A stretch of DNA of 64,000 nucleotides from Natranaerofaba carboxydovora (GTDB taxonomy: Bacteria > Bacillota > Natranaerobiia > Natranaerobiales > Natranaerofabaceae). Shown here in pieces: positions 1-8,068 of this stretch. The notes beneath the pieces were generated by a model. The model saw only the letters and a program-made list of their open reading frames with translations, searched no databases and was not told the origin of the DNA. The stretch is from the NCBI RefSeq assembly GCF_022539405.1, contig NZ_CP054394.1:1242501-1306500 (forward strand), in the 5' to 3' direction. A program made the position numbers and the translations under genes. The first letter of the stretch is position 1. Each line of letters opens with the position of its first letter.

Positions 1-251
1 TCAGTAATATTTTTTGCAAGTTCACTGTAAAATGGGTTTGTTATATCTGAAACTATTAGTCCGATGGTATTTGTTTTTTGTAAAGCAAAATTTCTTGCCA
101 TTTCATTTGGCTTATATCCTAATTCTGTCATTGCTTTAACTACTTTTTCTTTAGTATCTTCATTAACGTAATTATAATTGTTTAATACCCTGGAAACAGT
201 TGCTGGAGAAACACCTGCTTTTTTGGCGACATCTTTTATAGTAATATTCAT
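1..251 (-). CDS. LacI-family transcriptional regulator, N-terminal part
   Basis: Partial gene: only the first 83 codons lie in the window and the rest runs off the left edge. The N-terminus is a typical LacI helix-turn-helix (IKDVAKKAGVSPATVSRVLN, residues 4-23), then the hinge region and the start of the periplasmic-binding-like domain (TIGLIVSDITNPFY). It should bind a short palindrome and a small-molecule effector. It is the last gene in the direction of the operon that starts near 6.0 kb. Two LacI-type palindromes (6067-6080, 6181-6194) sit before that operon, so it is the obvious candidate regulator. The family is clear from the HTH; the effector cannot be read. Confidence 0.93.
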   Translation of the reverse strand, partial: MNITIKDVAKKAGVSPATVSRVLNNYNYVNEDTKEKVVKAMTELGYKPNEMARNFALQKTNTIGLIVSDITNPFYSELAKNIT

Positions 252-350
252 TATTATCACATCCGGTAAAAATATTATTTGATTATAAAACTGCTTTATA
301 ATGTTGTACTAAATGTACTATATATTACTCTATATATTATTCTAACATAA

Positions 351-389
351 TTAAGTTTGTCCCCGTATAGGTAACGGGGACAAACTTAA
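351..389. repeat. 16-bp perfect inverted repeat, REP-like or terminator
   Basis: The arms TTAAGTTTGTCCCCGT (351-366) and its exact complement (374-389) flank a 7-nt loop. A T-rich run follows on the plus strand (391-403) but no gene reads into it from that side; on the minus strand it lies just after the fatty acid carrier gene without a good U-tract. The GGGGACA core resembles palindromes associated with REP/RAYT elements, so it could be a solitary repeat instead of, or as well as, a terminator. Confidence 0.6.
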
Positions 390-405
390 GTTTTTTGTTT
401 TTTAG

Positions 406-1725
406 TTACATGAACATTAAGCCAATTGGAATTACAATACCAGAAAGAATCAGAGCCATTATGCAATAACCCATAATATCTTTGGCGCCAAGCCCGGCAA
501 TTGCAAGTGCTGGTAGTGCCCAGAAAGGCTGAATCATGTTTGTCCAAGCATCACCCCATGCTACAGCCATAGCAGCTTGTGCATAGTCGACATTTAAGGC
601 TTCTGCTGCTGGCATAACTATAGGAGCCTGTACAGCCCACTGTCCTCCACCTGATGGAACGAAGAAGTTTAGGATACCTGCACTTAAGAAAGTAAAGATT
701 GGGAATGTTGTTTCATTAGCAAACCCAATAATAGATTCTGACATAATAGCCGCTAGACCAGAAGCTGTCATCATGCCCATTATACCTGCATAGAATGGGA
801 ACTGTACGATAATTGGCCCTGCTGCTACAGAAGCATTTGGTAGTGCATTCAAAAATCTTTGTGGAGTACCATGAAGTAATATTCCAAGGAACAAGAATAT
901 AAAGTTAACTATATTAAGATTTAGATCAAAGCCCTGATTAGCAAAGTAATATACTACATAAATCATTCCAAGGCCACCGATTATCATTGAGATAGCTCTG
1001 CTGTTGTTGATATAATCAGATACTGTTTCAAGCTTTGCATTTTCGGTGTCATCTACTTCGTCTTCCAACACTGCAGGATCAACTTCAATAATATCTTCTT
1101 CTTTTGGTATCATTGCCCGGTTTAATATTGGTAGCAAAATTATTAGTGCAAGTACAGTGAGAAGGTTGGCAGGATTAAAAATTGTTTGTGAAGTAGGGAT
1201 TACTCCCATAATATCAGCAAAATCGTGTCCCTCTCCTGCAATTGCAAGAGTTACTGAACCTGCAAGCCCTGCGTGCCATACTAAATAACCAGAATAAGCA
1301 CTTGCTATTAGAAGCCTGTAATCTACCCCTTTAACAACTCTTGCCACTTCTTTTGAAAATAGCGCAAGAACAACTAGTCCAAAGCCCCACTGTATCCAGG
1401 AAGCTATTGCACCTACAATTGTAACCATTACAATTGCCTGGGGCATATTCTTTGGTACAGAAGCCCCTGCTCTTAAAATACTTTTGATTGGCCTACTGTT
1501 TGCAAGGATGTGACCGGTAACAAGGATCAGAGACATCTGCATAGCAAATTCTAATAGGTCCCAAAATCCTTCTCCCCAGTACCTTGTCATGTCAATAAAG
1601 CCGGCATCTGTCATACTCCATCCCATTAAAAACACAACAAAAGTCAATATAATAGCAAATAGGAATGGAGCAGGTAAATATTTTTGCATTAAGTTAACAA
1701 AAAACCTACTGGTTGCTTGTAACAA
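406..1725 (-). CDS. atoE: Short-chain fatty acid transporter, AtoE family
   Basis: A 439-residue integral membrane protein of the AtoE short-chain fatty acid transporter family. It starts in hydrophobic segments (LPAPFLFAIILTFVVFLMGW), has about ten to twelve membrane spans, the GGGQWAVQAPI stretch typical of the family, and a hydrophilic acidic loop near residues 205-235. It probably imports or exports C2-C6 carboxylates. It starts with TTG, 8 nt after GGAGG in a strong ribosome site. It is the last enzyme/transport gene of the operon that encodes AOR and an alcohol dehydrogenase, so its substrate is plausibly the acid reduced by, or made by, those enzymes. Family certain; exact substrate inferred. 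Confidence 0.88.
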   Translation of the reverse strand: MLQATSRFFVNLMQKYLPAPFLFAIILTFVVFLMGWSMTDAGFIDMTRYWGEGFWDLLEFAMQMSLILVTGHILANSRPIKSILRAGASVPKNMPQAIVMVTIVGAIASWIQWGFGLVVLALFSKEVARVVKGVDYRLLIASAYSGYLVWHAGLAGSVTLAIAGEGHDFADIMGVIPTSQTIFNPANLLTVLALIILLPILNRAMIPKEEDIIEVDPAVLEDEVDDTENAKLETVSDYINNSRAISMIIGGLGMIYVVYYFANQGFDLNLNIVNFIFLFLGILLHGTPQRFLNALPNASVAAGPIIVQFPFYAGIMGMMTASGLAAIMSESIIGFANETTFPIFTFLSAGILNFFVPSGGGQWAVQAPIVMPAAEALNVDYAQAAMAVAWGDAWTNMIQPFWALPALAIAGLGAKDIMGYCIMALILSGIVIPIGLMFM

Positions 1726-1815
1726 TTGATCTCCCTCCTTAAAATTTAGTAAAATTTAATTTAAAGTTAATATTCTGTATTTTTATTAATTTTTGATAAA
1801 TTTTTTCAAAAATTA

Positions 1816-2586
1816 TTACCAGGCAATCCAACCGCCATCTACGACTACTGAACTCCCGGTTACTAGATTGGCTGAATCTGAAGCAAGAAATAGTACTGCA
1901 CCAGTTACATCTTGAGGTTCTCCTACTTTTCCTAGTGGAATCCTGTTTTTAACTTCTTCTAAGAAATCCTTATCTTCAAACATTGGTTCAGTAAGAGGAG
2001 TCTTTATAAAAGTTGGTGCTACACAATTAACCTTAATGTTGTATGGGGCTAACTCAACTGCCATTGCTTTAGTTGCCTGGGTAAGACCACCTTTGCTAGC
2101 GCAATAGCCTACGCGCTTGTAATAACCAACAAAAGCCATCTGAGAAGTAATGTTAATTATTTTACCTTCTTCATGTTCTTTCATGATTTTGGCAGCTTCC
2201 CTGGACATGAAAAATGCGCCTTTTAGGTTAGTGTTCATCATTGTATCCCAGTCCTCTTCTGTGACATCAAAAACGTGATTTTGGATGTTAAGACCTGCAG
2301 AGTTTATTAGGATATCAATTTTGTTCACAGAACTTCTTAACCTTGTAAAAAGATCTTTTATCTCGCTTACTTTGCTAATGTCGCAAGCCTCAGTGATACA
2401 TTCACCGCCCATATCACTGATTACTTCTTGTAATTCTTGTAAATCTTTTTCGGTCCTACTGACAGCAATAACTTTGGCTCCGGACTTTATTAACGAAAGT
2501 ACTATTGCTCGTCCAATACCTTTGGTGGCACCTGTAACTATAGCATTTTTACCTTTAAGATTAACATTAACTTCACTGCTTTTCAT
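1816..2586 (-). CDS. Short-chain dehydrogenase/reductase (classical SDR)
   Basis: A 256-residue NAD(P)-dependent oxidoreductase. The cofactor loop TGATKGIG is at residues 18-25, NSAG at 95-98, and the catalytic set is N120, S148, Y161 and K165 (YCASK). The C-terminus VTGSSVVVDGGW is typical of FabG, gluconate-5-dehydrogenase and glucose dehydrogenase-like members. Substrate is not readable. The gene is 109 nt downstream of the alcohol dehydrogenase, across a long intercistronic stem-loop, and before the fatty acid carrier. The start is supported by AAAGGGGGTG 5-7 nt upstream. Confidence 0.88.
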   Translation of the reverse strand: MKSSEVNVNLKGKNAIVTGATKGIGRAIVLSLIKSGAKVIAVSRTEKDLQELQEVISDMGGECITEACDISKVSEIKDLFTRLRSSVNKIDILINSAGLNIQNHVFDVTEEDWDTMMNTNLKGAFFMSREAAKIMKEHEEGKIINITSQMAFVGYYKRVGYCASKGGLTQATKAMAVELAPYNIKVNCVAPTFIKTPLTEPMFEDKDFLEEVKNRIPLGKVGEPQDVTGAVLFLASDSANLVTGSSVVVDGGWIAW

Positions 2587-2627
2587 ATTTTCACCCCCTT
2601 TGCATATAAAGTCTTTCTAAATCTATT

Positions 2628-2691
2628 TTTTTACCTGCATACTATAAAATATAATTATTGGAGTGTGGATGGATTAGTATGCAGGTAAAAA
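2628..2691. repeat. Intercistronic 17-bp perfect stem-loop
   Basis: TTTTTACCTGCATACTA (2628-2644) and its perfect complement (2675-2691) enclose a 30-nt loop. It lies between the alcohol dehydrogenase stop and the SDR gene, inside the operon. On the transcribed minus strand an A-run, not a U-run, follows, so it does not look like an intrinsic terminator. A role in mRNA processing or stability is the likelier reading. Confidence 0.6.
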
Positions 2692-2695
2692 CTGG

Positions 2696-3850
2696 CTAAA
2701 GAGCGTTACTTAAAATGTTATAAGCATCTTCTTCTGTTATCCTTCTTGGATTGTTATCTAATAGTCTTGTAACACCCATGGTTGCACTAGCAAGATCTTT
2801 AATGTTATCTTTATTAACACCAACATCGGCAAGGTTTTGTGGTATTTTAACATCTTTAGACAAATCTTTGACAGCTTTAACTGATAGCTCTGCCTGTTCT
2901 TTTAATGATTTGCCTTCTGTAGCTTCTCCCATGGCAGATGCTATTTTTGAAAACTTCTCTAAGTCGGCTGCAATATTAAACTCTAAAACATAGGGTAAGA
3001 GCAGTGCGTTAGCTATACCATGACTAACATCAAATTGTCCTCCTAGTGGATAGGCAAGAGCATGTACACCTCCAACTCCTGCATTAGCCAGCGATATACC
3101 GGCAAAAACACTACCTAGTGCCATCTGTTCTCTAGCATATTGATTTTTGCCATTTGAGACTGCTGATCTTAAGTTTTTGCTGATCAATTCGATAGCTTTT
3201 AAAGCATATAGATCAGTATGAATGGTTGCTTTTGGAGCTGTATAAGATTCTATAGCATGTGTTAGGGCATCCATCCCTGTTGCAGCTGTCATAGCAGGTG
3301 GTACAGACAGAGTCAGATCTGAATCAACTATAGCTACCTCTGGCAAGAGATACTTACTAACTATGCCCTTCTTTAATTTTTGCTTCTTATCAGTAAATAT
3401 GGCATTTTTTGTGACTTCTGCCCCTGTTCCTGAAGTTGTAGGGATCAAAACTTTTGGGATACCTGCTTTAGGTATTAAATCAACCCCTGCATAGTCTAGA
3501 ATGCTTCCACCGTTTGAAGCTAATACGGAGATACCTTTTGCCACATCTAAAACACTACCACCACCTAATGCGACGATCATATCAGATTTTGCTTTATTAA
3601 ATTCAATGGCTGCTTTGTCAACATTTTCTACACTTGGTTCCTGTTCTACATCTAAATATTTTACAATTTCAACGTTCATTGGTTTTAATATCTGGGTCAA
3701 TTCCCCAACGAGTCCTGCATTATCTAGACCTTTATCAGAGACTAGAAAAATACTTTTTGCGTTTCTATCTTTAACTTCATCTTTTAGATTTTCTAATGCT
3801 CCTTTGCCAAAATAATTTACTTCCGGTAACATAAATGGTGTGACACTCAT
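2696..3850 (-). CDS. Iron-containing alcohol dehydrogenase
   Basis: A 384-residue group III (Fe-dependent) alcohol dehydrogenase, of the usual family length. It shows the nucleotide-binding GGGSVLD (residues 96-102), the PTTSGTGAEVT motif, and the four metal ligands D194, H198, H263 and H277. It interconverts an aldehyde and an alcohol with NAD(P)H in the cytosol. Its start lies 2 nt after the AOR stop, so the two are translationally coupled. This fits a two-step route acid > aldehyde (AOR, ferredoxin) > alcohol, or the reverse. Substrate chain length unknown. Confidence 0.92.
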   Translation of the reverse strand: MSVTPFMLPEVNYFGKGALENLKDEVKDRNAKSIFLVSDKGLDNAGLVGELTQILKPMNVEIVKYLDVEQEPSVENVDKAAIEFNKAKSDMIVALGGGSVLDVAKGISVLASNGGSILDYAGVDLIPKAGIPKVLIPTTSGTGAEVTKNAIFTDKKQKLKKGIVSKYLLPEVAIVDSDLTLSVPPAMTAATGMDALTHAIESYTAPKATIHTDLYALKAIELISKNLRSAVSNGKNQYAREQMALGSVFAGISLANAGVGGVHALAYPLGGQFDVSHGIANALLLPYVLEFNIAADLEKFSKIASAMGEATEGKSLKEQAELSVKAVKDLSKDVKIPQNLADVGVNKDNIKDLASATMGVTRLLDNNPRRITEEDAYNILSNAL

Positions 3851-3852
3851 AG

Positions 3853-5751
3853 TTATTGCCCCCCTTCATCAAATTGTTCAAGTGATAGTTCATTTAACTT
3901 AGCTTTTGTTGGTGCGCCGTCATCATCTAACCCTGCCATTTTGTAATAACTAGTTAGAGCTTTTTCAAATTCATTCTCTTCTACTTTGTTTTTGTCTTTT
4001 AGTGGGCCAGAGGATATAGTTTCAAATAGTCTCTTTGGCAGCTTGTCATCTTTTTTGGTAAAGCCTTCTCTTTGGTTGAATACTTTCATCATTACTGAGG
4101 CTCTTTCTCCTGCTTTCATAAGTTCAAAGTAACTGCTATCCCAGCCGGTTACAGCACTAAATACTTTGTACAATTGCGGTAGTGAGACGATACTTCTTGA
4201 AATGTAGCCAAATACACAAATACCAAGACAATCATACATCATGGTTAACATGTGGGTGTAATAGACAATTTTGGCTTTTCTTTCAGATAGCTCATCTGCA
4301 GGAACAGGCTCGTTAATGCCGATTGGTTTAACTGAATTTAGACCTAAAGAATCTTTTTCCTGGTAAAATGGATCATGTTGTGCTACCCAGTGATCTGCAC
4401 CGTGAGAAGATATAACGTATTGTAGTCCAAGTCCAGCTTTTGCTCTTGGGTCATGGGCAGGTAGTTCTTGACCTTTAACTTCAAGGAGAAAGTCTTCTGC
4501 ATTATTTCCAATATCTTCTGCTAGCTTTTTAGAGCCAAGGGCTAATTTTTTGCCAAAGCCTTCTTTGTTAGCTGTTTTTTCGATTAGATCAAACAGAATT
4601 TCTTTGTTGCCAAAAGTTAGCTCATATCCATCAGTATCTTCTTTTGTTATTAGTCCTTTTTCATAACATTCCATAGCAAAGGAAATAGTCATTCCAAGGC
4701 TCATGGTATCAAGAGTGTATCTATTGCAAAGTTCATTTGCTTTTGATATTAGTTCGATGTCATCTATGCCAAGATTAGAACCAAGACATACAAGAGTTTC
4801 ATATTCAGGCCCTCCAAGGGCTGGATCTATTTTGTAGTCATAATCTTCTCTATCTAGCTCTACAACTCTTTTACATCTAATTGGACACGAATAACAACCT
4901 TTTCTTTTGATAAGAATGTTTTCTAAACTCTCAGCGCCAATTTTTTCAGCGTTTTCAAATACGCTATCCTGCCAGTTATTTGTTGGTAGTGTGCCACCTG
5001 CGTTAACTGCAGTGATTCCTCCGGCAGTTCCATTTTTGTATAACCCATAAGCTAAGGGATGGTCTTTCATATTTTTTGCTACCCATCTGGTGATTTCTTT
5101 TGGGGTGTCATAATCATAGCATCCAACTTCATTGTCACCTTTTACAACAACGGCTTTTAGATTTTTTGACCCCATTACTGCGCCCATGCCATTTCTACCA
5201 TTAAAGTGAGCAAGTTCGTTTGCGATGTTAGAGAATAATACTTGATTTTCTGCCCCCGGGCCAATACTAGCTATCTTTACTTTCTCTTCTTCATTATTTT
5301 TTATTACTTTTTCAGTTTCTAGAGTATCTTTGCCCCAAAGTTTAGAAGCATCCTTAATTTCTATTTGATTGTTATCAATATTTATATATACTGGGTTCTT
5401 GGCTTTACCTTTAACGATTAACGCGTCAAACCCGGCTTTTTTTAGCTCTGGTCCGAAGAACCCTCCTGCTTCTGACTTGCCAAAAGCACCGGTAAGAGGA
5501 GATTTAGCGCAGACAGTATATCTTGGTACTGCAGGGGCTTTTGATCCTGTTAATAGCCCAGGTGCAAAAACCAATACATTATCTGGACCTAGTGGGTCAA
5601 TTCCTGGCTTGACGTGCTTCAACAGAAAATATGCTCCGAGGCCAAGGCCCCCCATGTATTTTCTGTAAAAGTTCTCGCCGTAACTTTCTATTTCATAGGT
5701 TTTTGTTTCTAAATCTACAAACAATACATTTCCCATAAATCCGTAGCTCAT
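3853..5751 (-). CDS. aor: Aldehyde:ferredoxin oxidoreductase (tungsten, AOR family)
   Basis: A 632-residue AOR of full length. The [4Fe-4S] ligands are C286, C289 and C293 (GCYSCPIRC), with the distal Cys512 in DCLGIC. The PAHDPR motif (residues 431-436) and GPEYET, both typical around the tungstopterin site, are present. It oxidises aldehydes to carboxylates with ferredoxin or, with low-potential ferredoxin, reduces acids to aldehydes. It is preceded by a MoaD-like gene (33 nt gap) and followed 2 nt later by an alcohol dehydrogenase. The direction of the pathway in vivo cannot be decided from sequence. Confidence 0.95.
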   Translation of the reverse strand: MSYGFMGNVLFVDLETKTYEIESYGENFYRKYMGGLGLGAYFLLKHVKPGIDPLGPDNVLVFAPGLLTGSKAPAVPRYTVCAKSPLTGAFGKSEAGGFFGPELKKAGFDALIVKGKAKNPVYINIDNNQIEIKDASKLWGKDTLETEKVIKNNEEEKVKIASIGPGAENQVLFSNIANELAHFNGRNGMGAVMGSKNLKAVVVKGDNEVGCYDYDTPKEITRWVAKNMKDHPLAYGLYKNGTAGGITAVNAGGTLPTNNWQDSVFENAEKIGAESLENILIKRKGCYSCPIRCKRVVELDREDYDYKIDPALGGPEYETLVCLGSNLGIDDIELISKANELCNRYTLDTMSLGMTISFAMECYEKGLITKEDTDGYELTFGNKEILFDLIEKTANKEGFGKKLALGSKKLAEDIGNNAEDFLLEVKGQELPAHDPRAKAGLGLQYVISSHGADHWVAQHDPFYQEKDSLGLNSVKPIGINEPVPADELSERKAKIVYYTHMLTMMYDCLGICVFGYISRSIVSLPQLYKVFSAVTGWDSSYFELMKAGERASVMMKVFNQREGFTKKDDKLPKRLFETISSGPLKDKNKVEENEFEKALTSYYKMAGLDDDGAPTKAKLNELSLEQFDEGGQ

Positions 5752-5784
5752 TTGATAACACCTCCTGTTAAAAATTTATTTAAA

Positions 5785-6036
5785 TTAGCCGCCGCCAAAA
5801 ATGGGAAAAAGCTTCACTTCATCACCGTCATTTAGTTTAATACTTTCTAAAGTTTCATAATTAGTTACAAGTTTGTCGTTTATTAAAATTACTCCTAGCT
5901 CTCCTTTAATAAAGCCGTAAAATTCAATTAAATCTTTAAGTGTGCTGCTTTCTTTGATAGTAACCTTATTAACTTTAGTTTCACTTTCTACTGAATACCT
6001 TTCGAGAGGACCGTTCAAAACAACTGTTATAGTTAT
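5785..6036 (-). CDS. MoaD/ThiS-like sulfur carrier, probable ATA start
   Basis: A small beta-grasp protein ending in PIFGGG, the Gly-Gly tail that is thiocarboxylated to give sulfur to molybdopterin/tungstopterin. The first common start codon is TTG at 6018, but GGGGGAGG (6042-6049) is 24 nt away from it. The frame continues upstream as ITITVVLNGPLER, which matches the first beta strand of MoaD (compare KLFGPLREY-type starts). A start at ATA 6034-6036, 5 nt after the ribosome site, gives 83 residues. A TAG stop lies just upstream. It is the first gene of the AOR operon, so it probably serves the AOR cofactor. Family 0.85; the ATA start is my inference. Confidence 0.82.
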   Translation of the reverse strand: MTITVVLNGPLERYSVESETKVNKVTIKESSTLKDLIEFYGFIKGELGVILINDKLVTNYETLESIKLNDGDEVKLFPIFGGG

Positions 6037-6066
6037 ATTATCCTCCCCCTACAATTTTCTAATAAA

Positions 6067-6080
6067 TGAAAACGGTTTCA
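6067..6080. promoter_or_regulatory. LacI-family operator, proximal
   Basis: The sequence TGAAAACGGTTTCA is a near-perfect palindrome with central CG, as in LacI/CcpA-type operators. It lies about 30 nt upstream of the MoaD-like start, inside the probable leader. It differs from the distal copy at only two inner positions. The likely ligand is the LacI-family protein encoded at the far end of the operon; CcpA is the alternative. Confidence 0.72.
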
Positions 6081-6180
6081 TGGCCTCTTGATGCTTATTT
6101 CTAGGGAGAAACAAAAATTCCTCTATTTTCTCAAAAAAAAATTAATTTTTTCTAATTTTCGTTACTACACATTCTTTAAA

Positions 6181-6194
6181 TGAAAGCGATTTCA
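6181..6194. promoter_or_regulatory. LacI-family operator, distal
   Basis: The sequence TGAAAGCGATTTCA lies 114 bp upstream (centre to centre) of the proximal copy. It falls between a possible minus-strand -35 (TTGTTA) and -10 (TTTAAA), which would let a bound repressor block the promoter. Two copies about 11 helical turns apart could support looping. Confidence 0.72.
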
Positions 6195-6219
6195 ATATTA
6201 ACAAAAAAATAAAAGCCAT

Positions 6220-6244
6220 AAAAAAAGCAAGCTTAAAGCTTGCT
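6220..6244 (-). terminator. Intrinsic terminator after the ProX gene
   Basis: The hairpin AGCAAGCTTTAAGCTTGCT is followed by seven T on the minus strand, 19 nt after the stop of the tRNA deacylase gene. It separates that gene from the AOR operon promoter. Confidence 0.85.
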
Positions 6245-6262
6245 AAAAACTCTCGTTAAATA

Positions 6263-6757
6263 TTAATTAAGATCGATATAGCTGAATTTATTCCCACTCC
6301 ACTCAAGGAAACTAATTAAATCTTTAGAATTCAACACGATACTAGCTGTATTAACATTTGGATGTAGCACTATATTCTTATCGTCACTTATATCTTTATC
6401 AATGATGATTTCAACGTGATTTTCTTCATCATTAATTGCTCCGAAAGGAGAAACTGCTCCTTTGTCAAGCTTTAGATATTTATGTAACCTTCTTTCTGAA
6501 GCAAAACTAAGCCTAGAACTTTCTATTTTGGATGCTAATTGTTTAAGATCTACGTTTTTTTCTCCAGTTAATACAACAAGATAATGCTTGTTTCCTTTAT
6601 TATTACGTAAAAATAAATTTTTACATATGCTTGCATTTACCCCTTCTACCTCTTCTTCTAACTCTTCAACAGTGTATACCGGCTCATGAGAGTATTTATC
6701 ATAGTTTATGCTCAAACTATCTAAAACCTGATATACTTTTTGTTCATTGCCTTCCAT
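6263..6757 (-). CDS. Prolyl-tRNA deacylase, YbaK/ProX family
   Basis: A 164-residue protein with the YbaK/aminoacyl-tRNA-associated domain over most of its length. It has an N-terminal VYTVEE segment, LFLRNNKGNKHYLVVL (residues 48-63), the GAVSPFGAIND motif and HPNVNTASIVLNSKDLISFL near the end. ProX/ProXp-ala proteins hydrolyse mischarged Ala-tRNA(Pro). A strong ribosome site precedes the ATG. It is probably a single-gene unit with its own terminator. The editing substrate (Ala or Cys on tRNA-Pro) is inferred from the ProX-like length. Confidence 0.86.
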   Translation of the reverse strand: MEGNEQKVYQVLDSLSINYDKYSHEPVYTVEELEEEVEGVNASICKNLFLRNNKGNKHYLVVLTGEKNVDLKQLASKIESSRLSFASERRLHKYLKLDKGAVSPFGAINDEENHVEIIIDKDISDDKNIVLHPNVNTASIVLNSKDLISFLEWSGNKFSYIDLN

Positions 6758-6782
6758 TTTGATTGCCCCTCCCTTATATTGT

Positions 6783-7874
6783 TTATTCGCTAATATTTTC
6801 CTCGATCCTTTCTTTATATATATCAGCCTGTTTCAAAACAGTATTAGAAAAGTCGCTTTCAGCAGTACCATGTGTTTGAATATAACTTTCAAGATTTTCC
6901 GATCCCATATTATATGCACTTAAAACCCTATGGAGGTCTCCATCATATTTTTCATATCGTTCCTTAAGGTAAGTCGTGCCTATTTTAATATTGTATTTTG
7001 CGTCAAAAAGTAACTCACTATTGAATTCATATCCGTGACTATTTGCCACTCTCTCAGCTGTACTAGGCATAACTTGTAATAAACCTCTTGCGCCAGCCAC
7101 ACTACCAACATTTTCCGGGTCAAAATTACTTTCTACCTGTATCAATCCTAAAACAACATGGATATCTATACCATATTCTTTTGTCTTTGTTACTAGCTTT
7201 TCAACTTCATCCATATTAAGGGTGTTATATTCTGAAACTACTTCATAGACTGCATTAACTTTATCAGAGATTCTGTCTTCCTTAGATTTATTTTGAGATT
7301 CATTTTGATCTTCCTTATTTTTTTCATTAATTTTTTCATTTTCATCAACATCCAGGTTGTTATCTTTAATATATTCTTCGCTTACTGTAATTTCCTCGTT
7401 TACAATTTGAACGTATTTATAATCATTTGACCAGTTAATTTCTAGATTAAAGGCATCCTTTAAAGCTCTTAGGGGTATCACTGTTCTATCTTTTTCAGTA
7501 ATCTTTGCTTTTGCATCAAGCTCCAAAACTTCACCATTATGTACAAAGCTTGAATCATTAATGTTAAACTGTAACTTTAAATTATCTTTAACGATCTCTA
7601 CCTCACCGTTATCACCGTTATCACCATTCCAGTTAACTTCAGCATCTAAAGCTCTACTAACGAACCTTAACGGGACTTGGGTTCTATCGTTTTCATCAAT
7701 AAAAGGTTTTTGATCTGGGAAATATATTAAATGTTCATTAACAAATAGTGAAACTTTTTCATTGTTATCCATGTTATCCTCTTGACCATACGTAACGTTG
7801 GTATTTACAATACCACTTACCACGGTGATAGTTACTAATGTGCAAACTGCTAAAAGTGCTGCTTTTTTTAGCAT
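6783..7874 (-). CDS. Secreted lytic transglycosylase with copper-amine-oxidase-N stalk
   Basis: A 363-residue exported protein. It has a signal peptide (residues 1-30), two copper-amine-oxidase-N-type repeats (about 40-160, with VPLRFVSRAL and IPLRALKDAF), a charged Asn/Lys/Glu linker (about 165-205), then a C-terminal SLT domain. The catalytic Glu is E248 in GLIQVESNFD, followed by GARGLLQVMP and the NIKIGTTYL and SAYNMG motifs. It cleaves peptidoglycan glycan strands outside the membrane. The stalk probably anchors it to the wall. The same stalk type occurs in the CAP-domain protein at 40-41.4 kb. Confidence 0.92.
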   Translation of the reverse strand: MLKKAALLAVCTLVTITVVSGIVNTNVTYGQEDNMDNNEKVSLFVNEHLIYFPDQKPFIDENDRTQVPLRFVSRALDAEVNWNGDNGDNGEVEIVKDNLKLQFNINDSSFVHNGEVLELDAKAKITEKDRTVIPLRALKDAFNLEINWSNDYKYVQIVNEEITVSEEYIKDNNLDVDENEKINEKNKEDQNESQNKSKEDRISDKVNAVYEVVSEYNTLNMDEVEKLVTKTKEYGIDIHVVLGLIQVESNFDPENVGSVAGARGLLQVMPSTAERVANSHGYEFNSELLFDAKYNIKIGTTYLKERYEKYDGDLHRVLSAYNMGSENLESYIQTHGTAESDFSNTVLKQADIYKERIEENISE

Positions 7875-8068
7875 AACTTAACATCTCCTTTGGTTAATTT
7901 AAATAATTGTTTTAAATTTTGTCTTTCAATTAGATATTATATACTCTATACTAAAATAAGAAAAGGATTTAACAAAAAAGGATTATTTTAAAAGGATTTG
8001 GTAAAATTTCATAGAACTAATAACTAGTGTTAAAATAATAATATACCAAAAATAAAGAGGTGATATGC

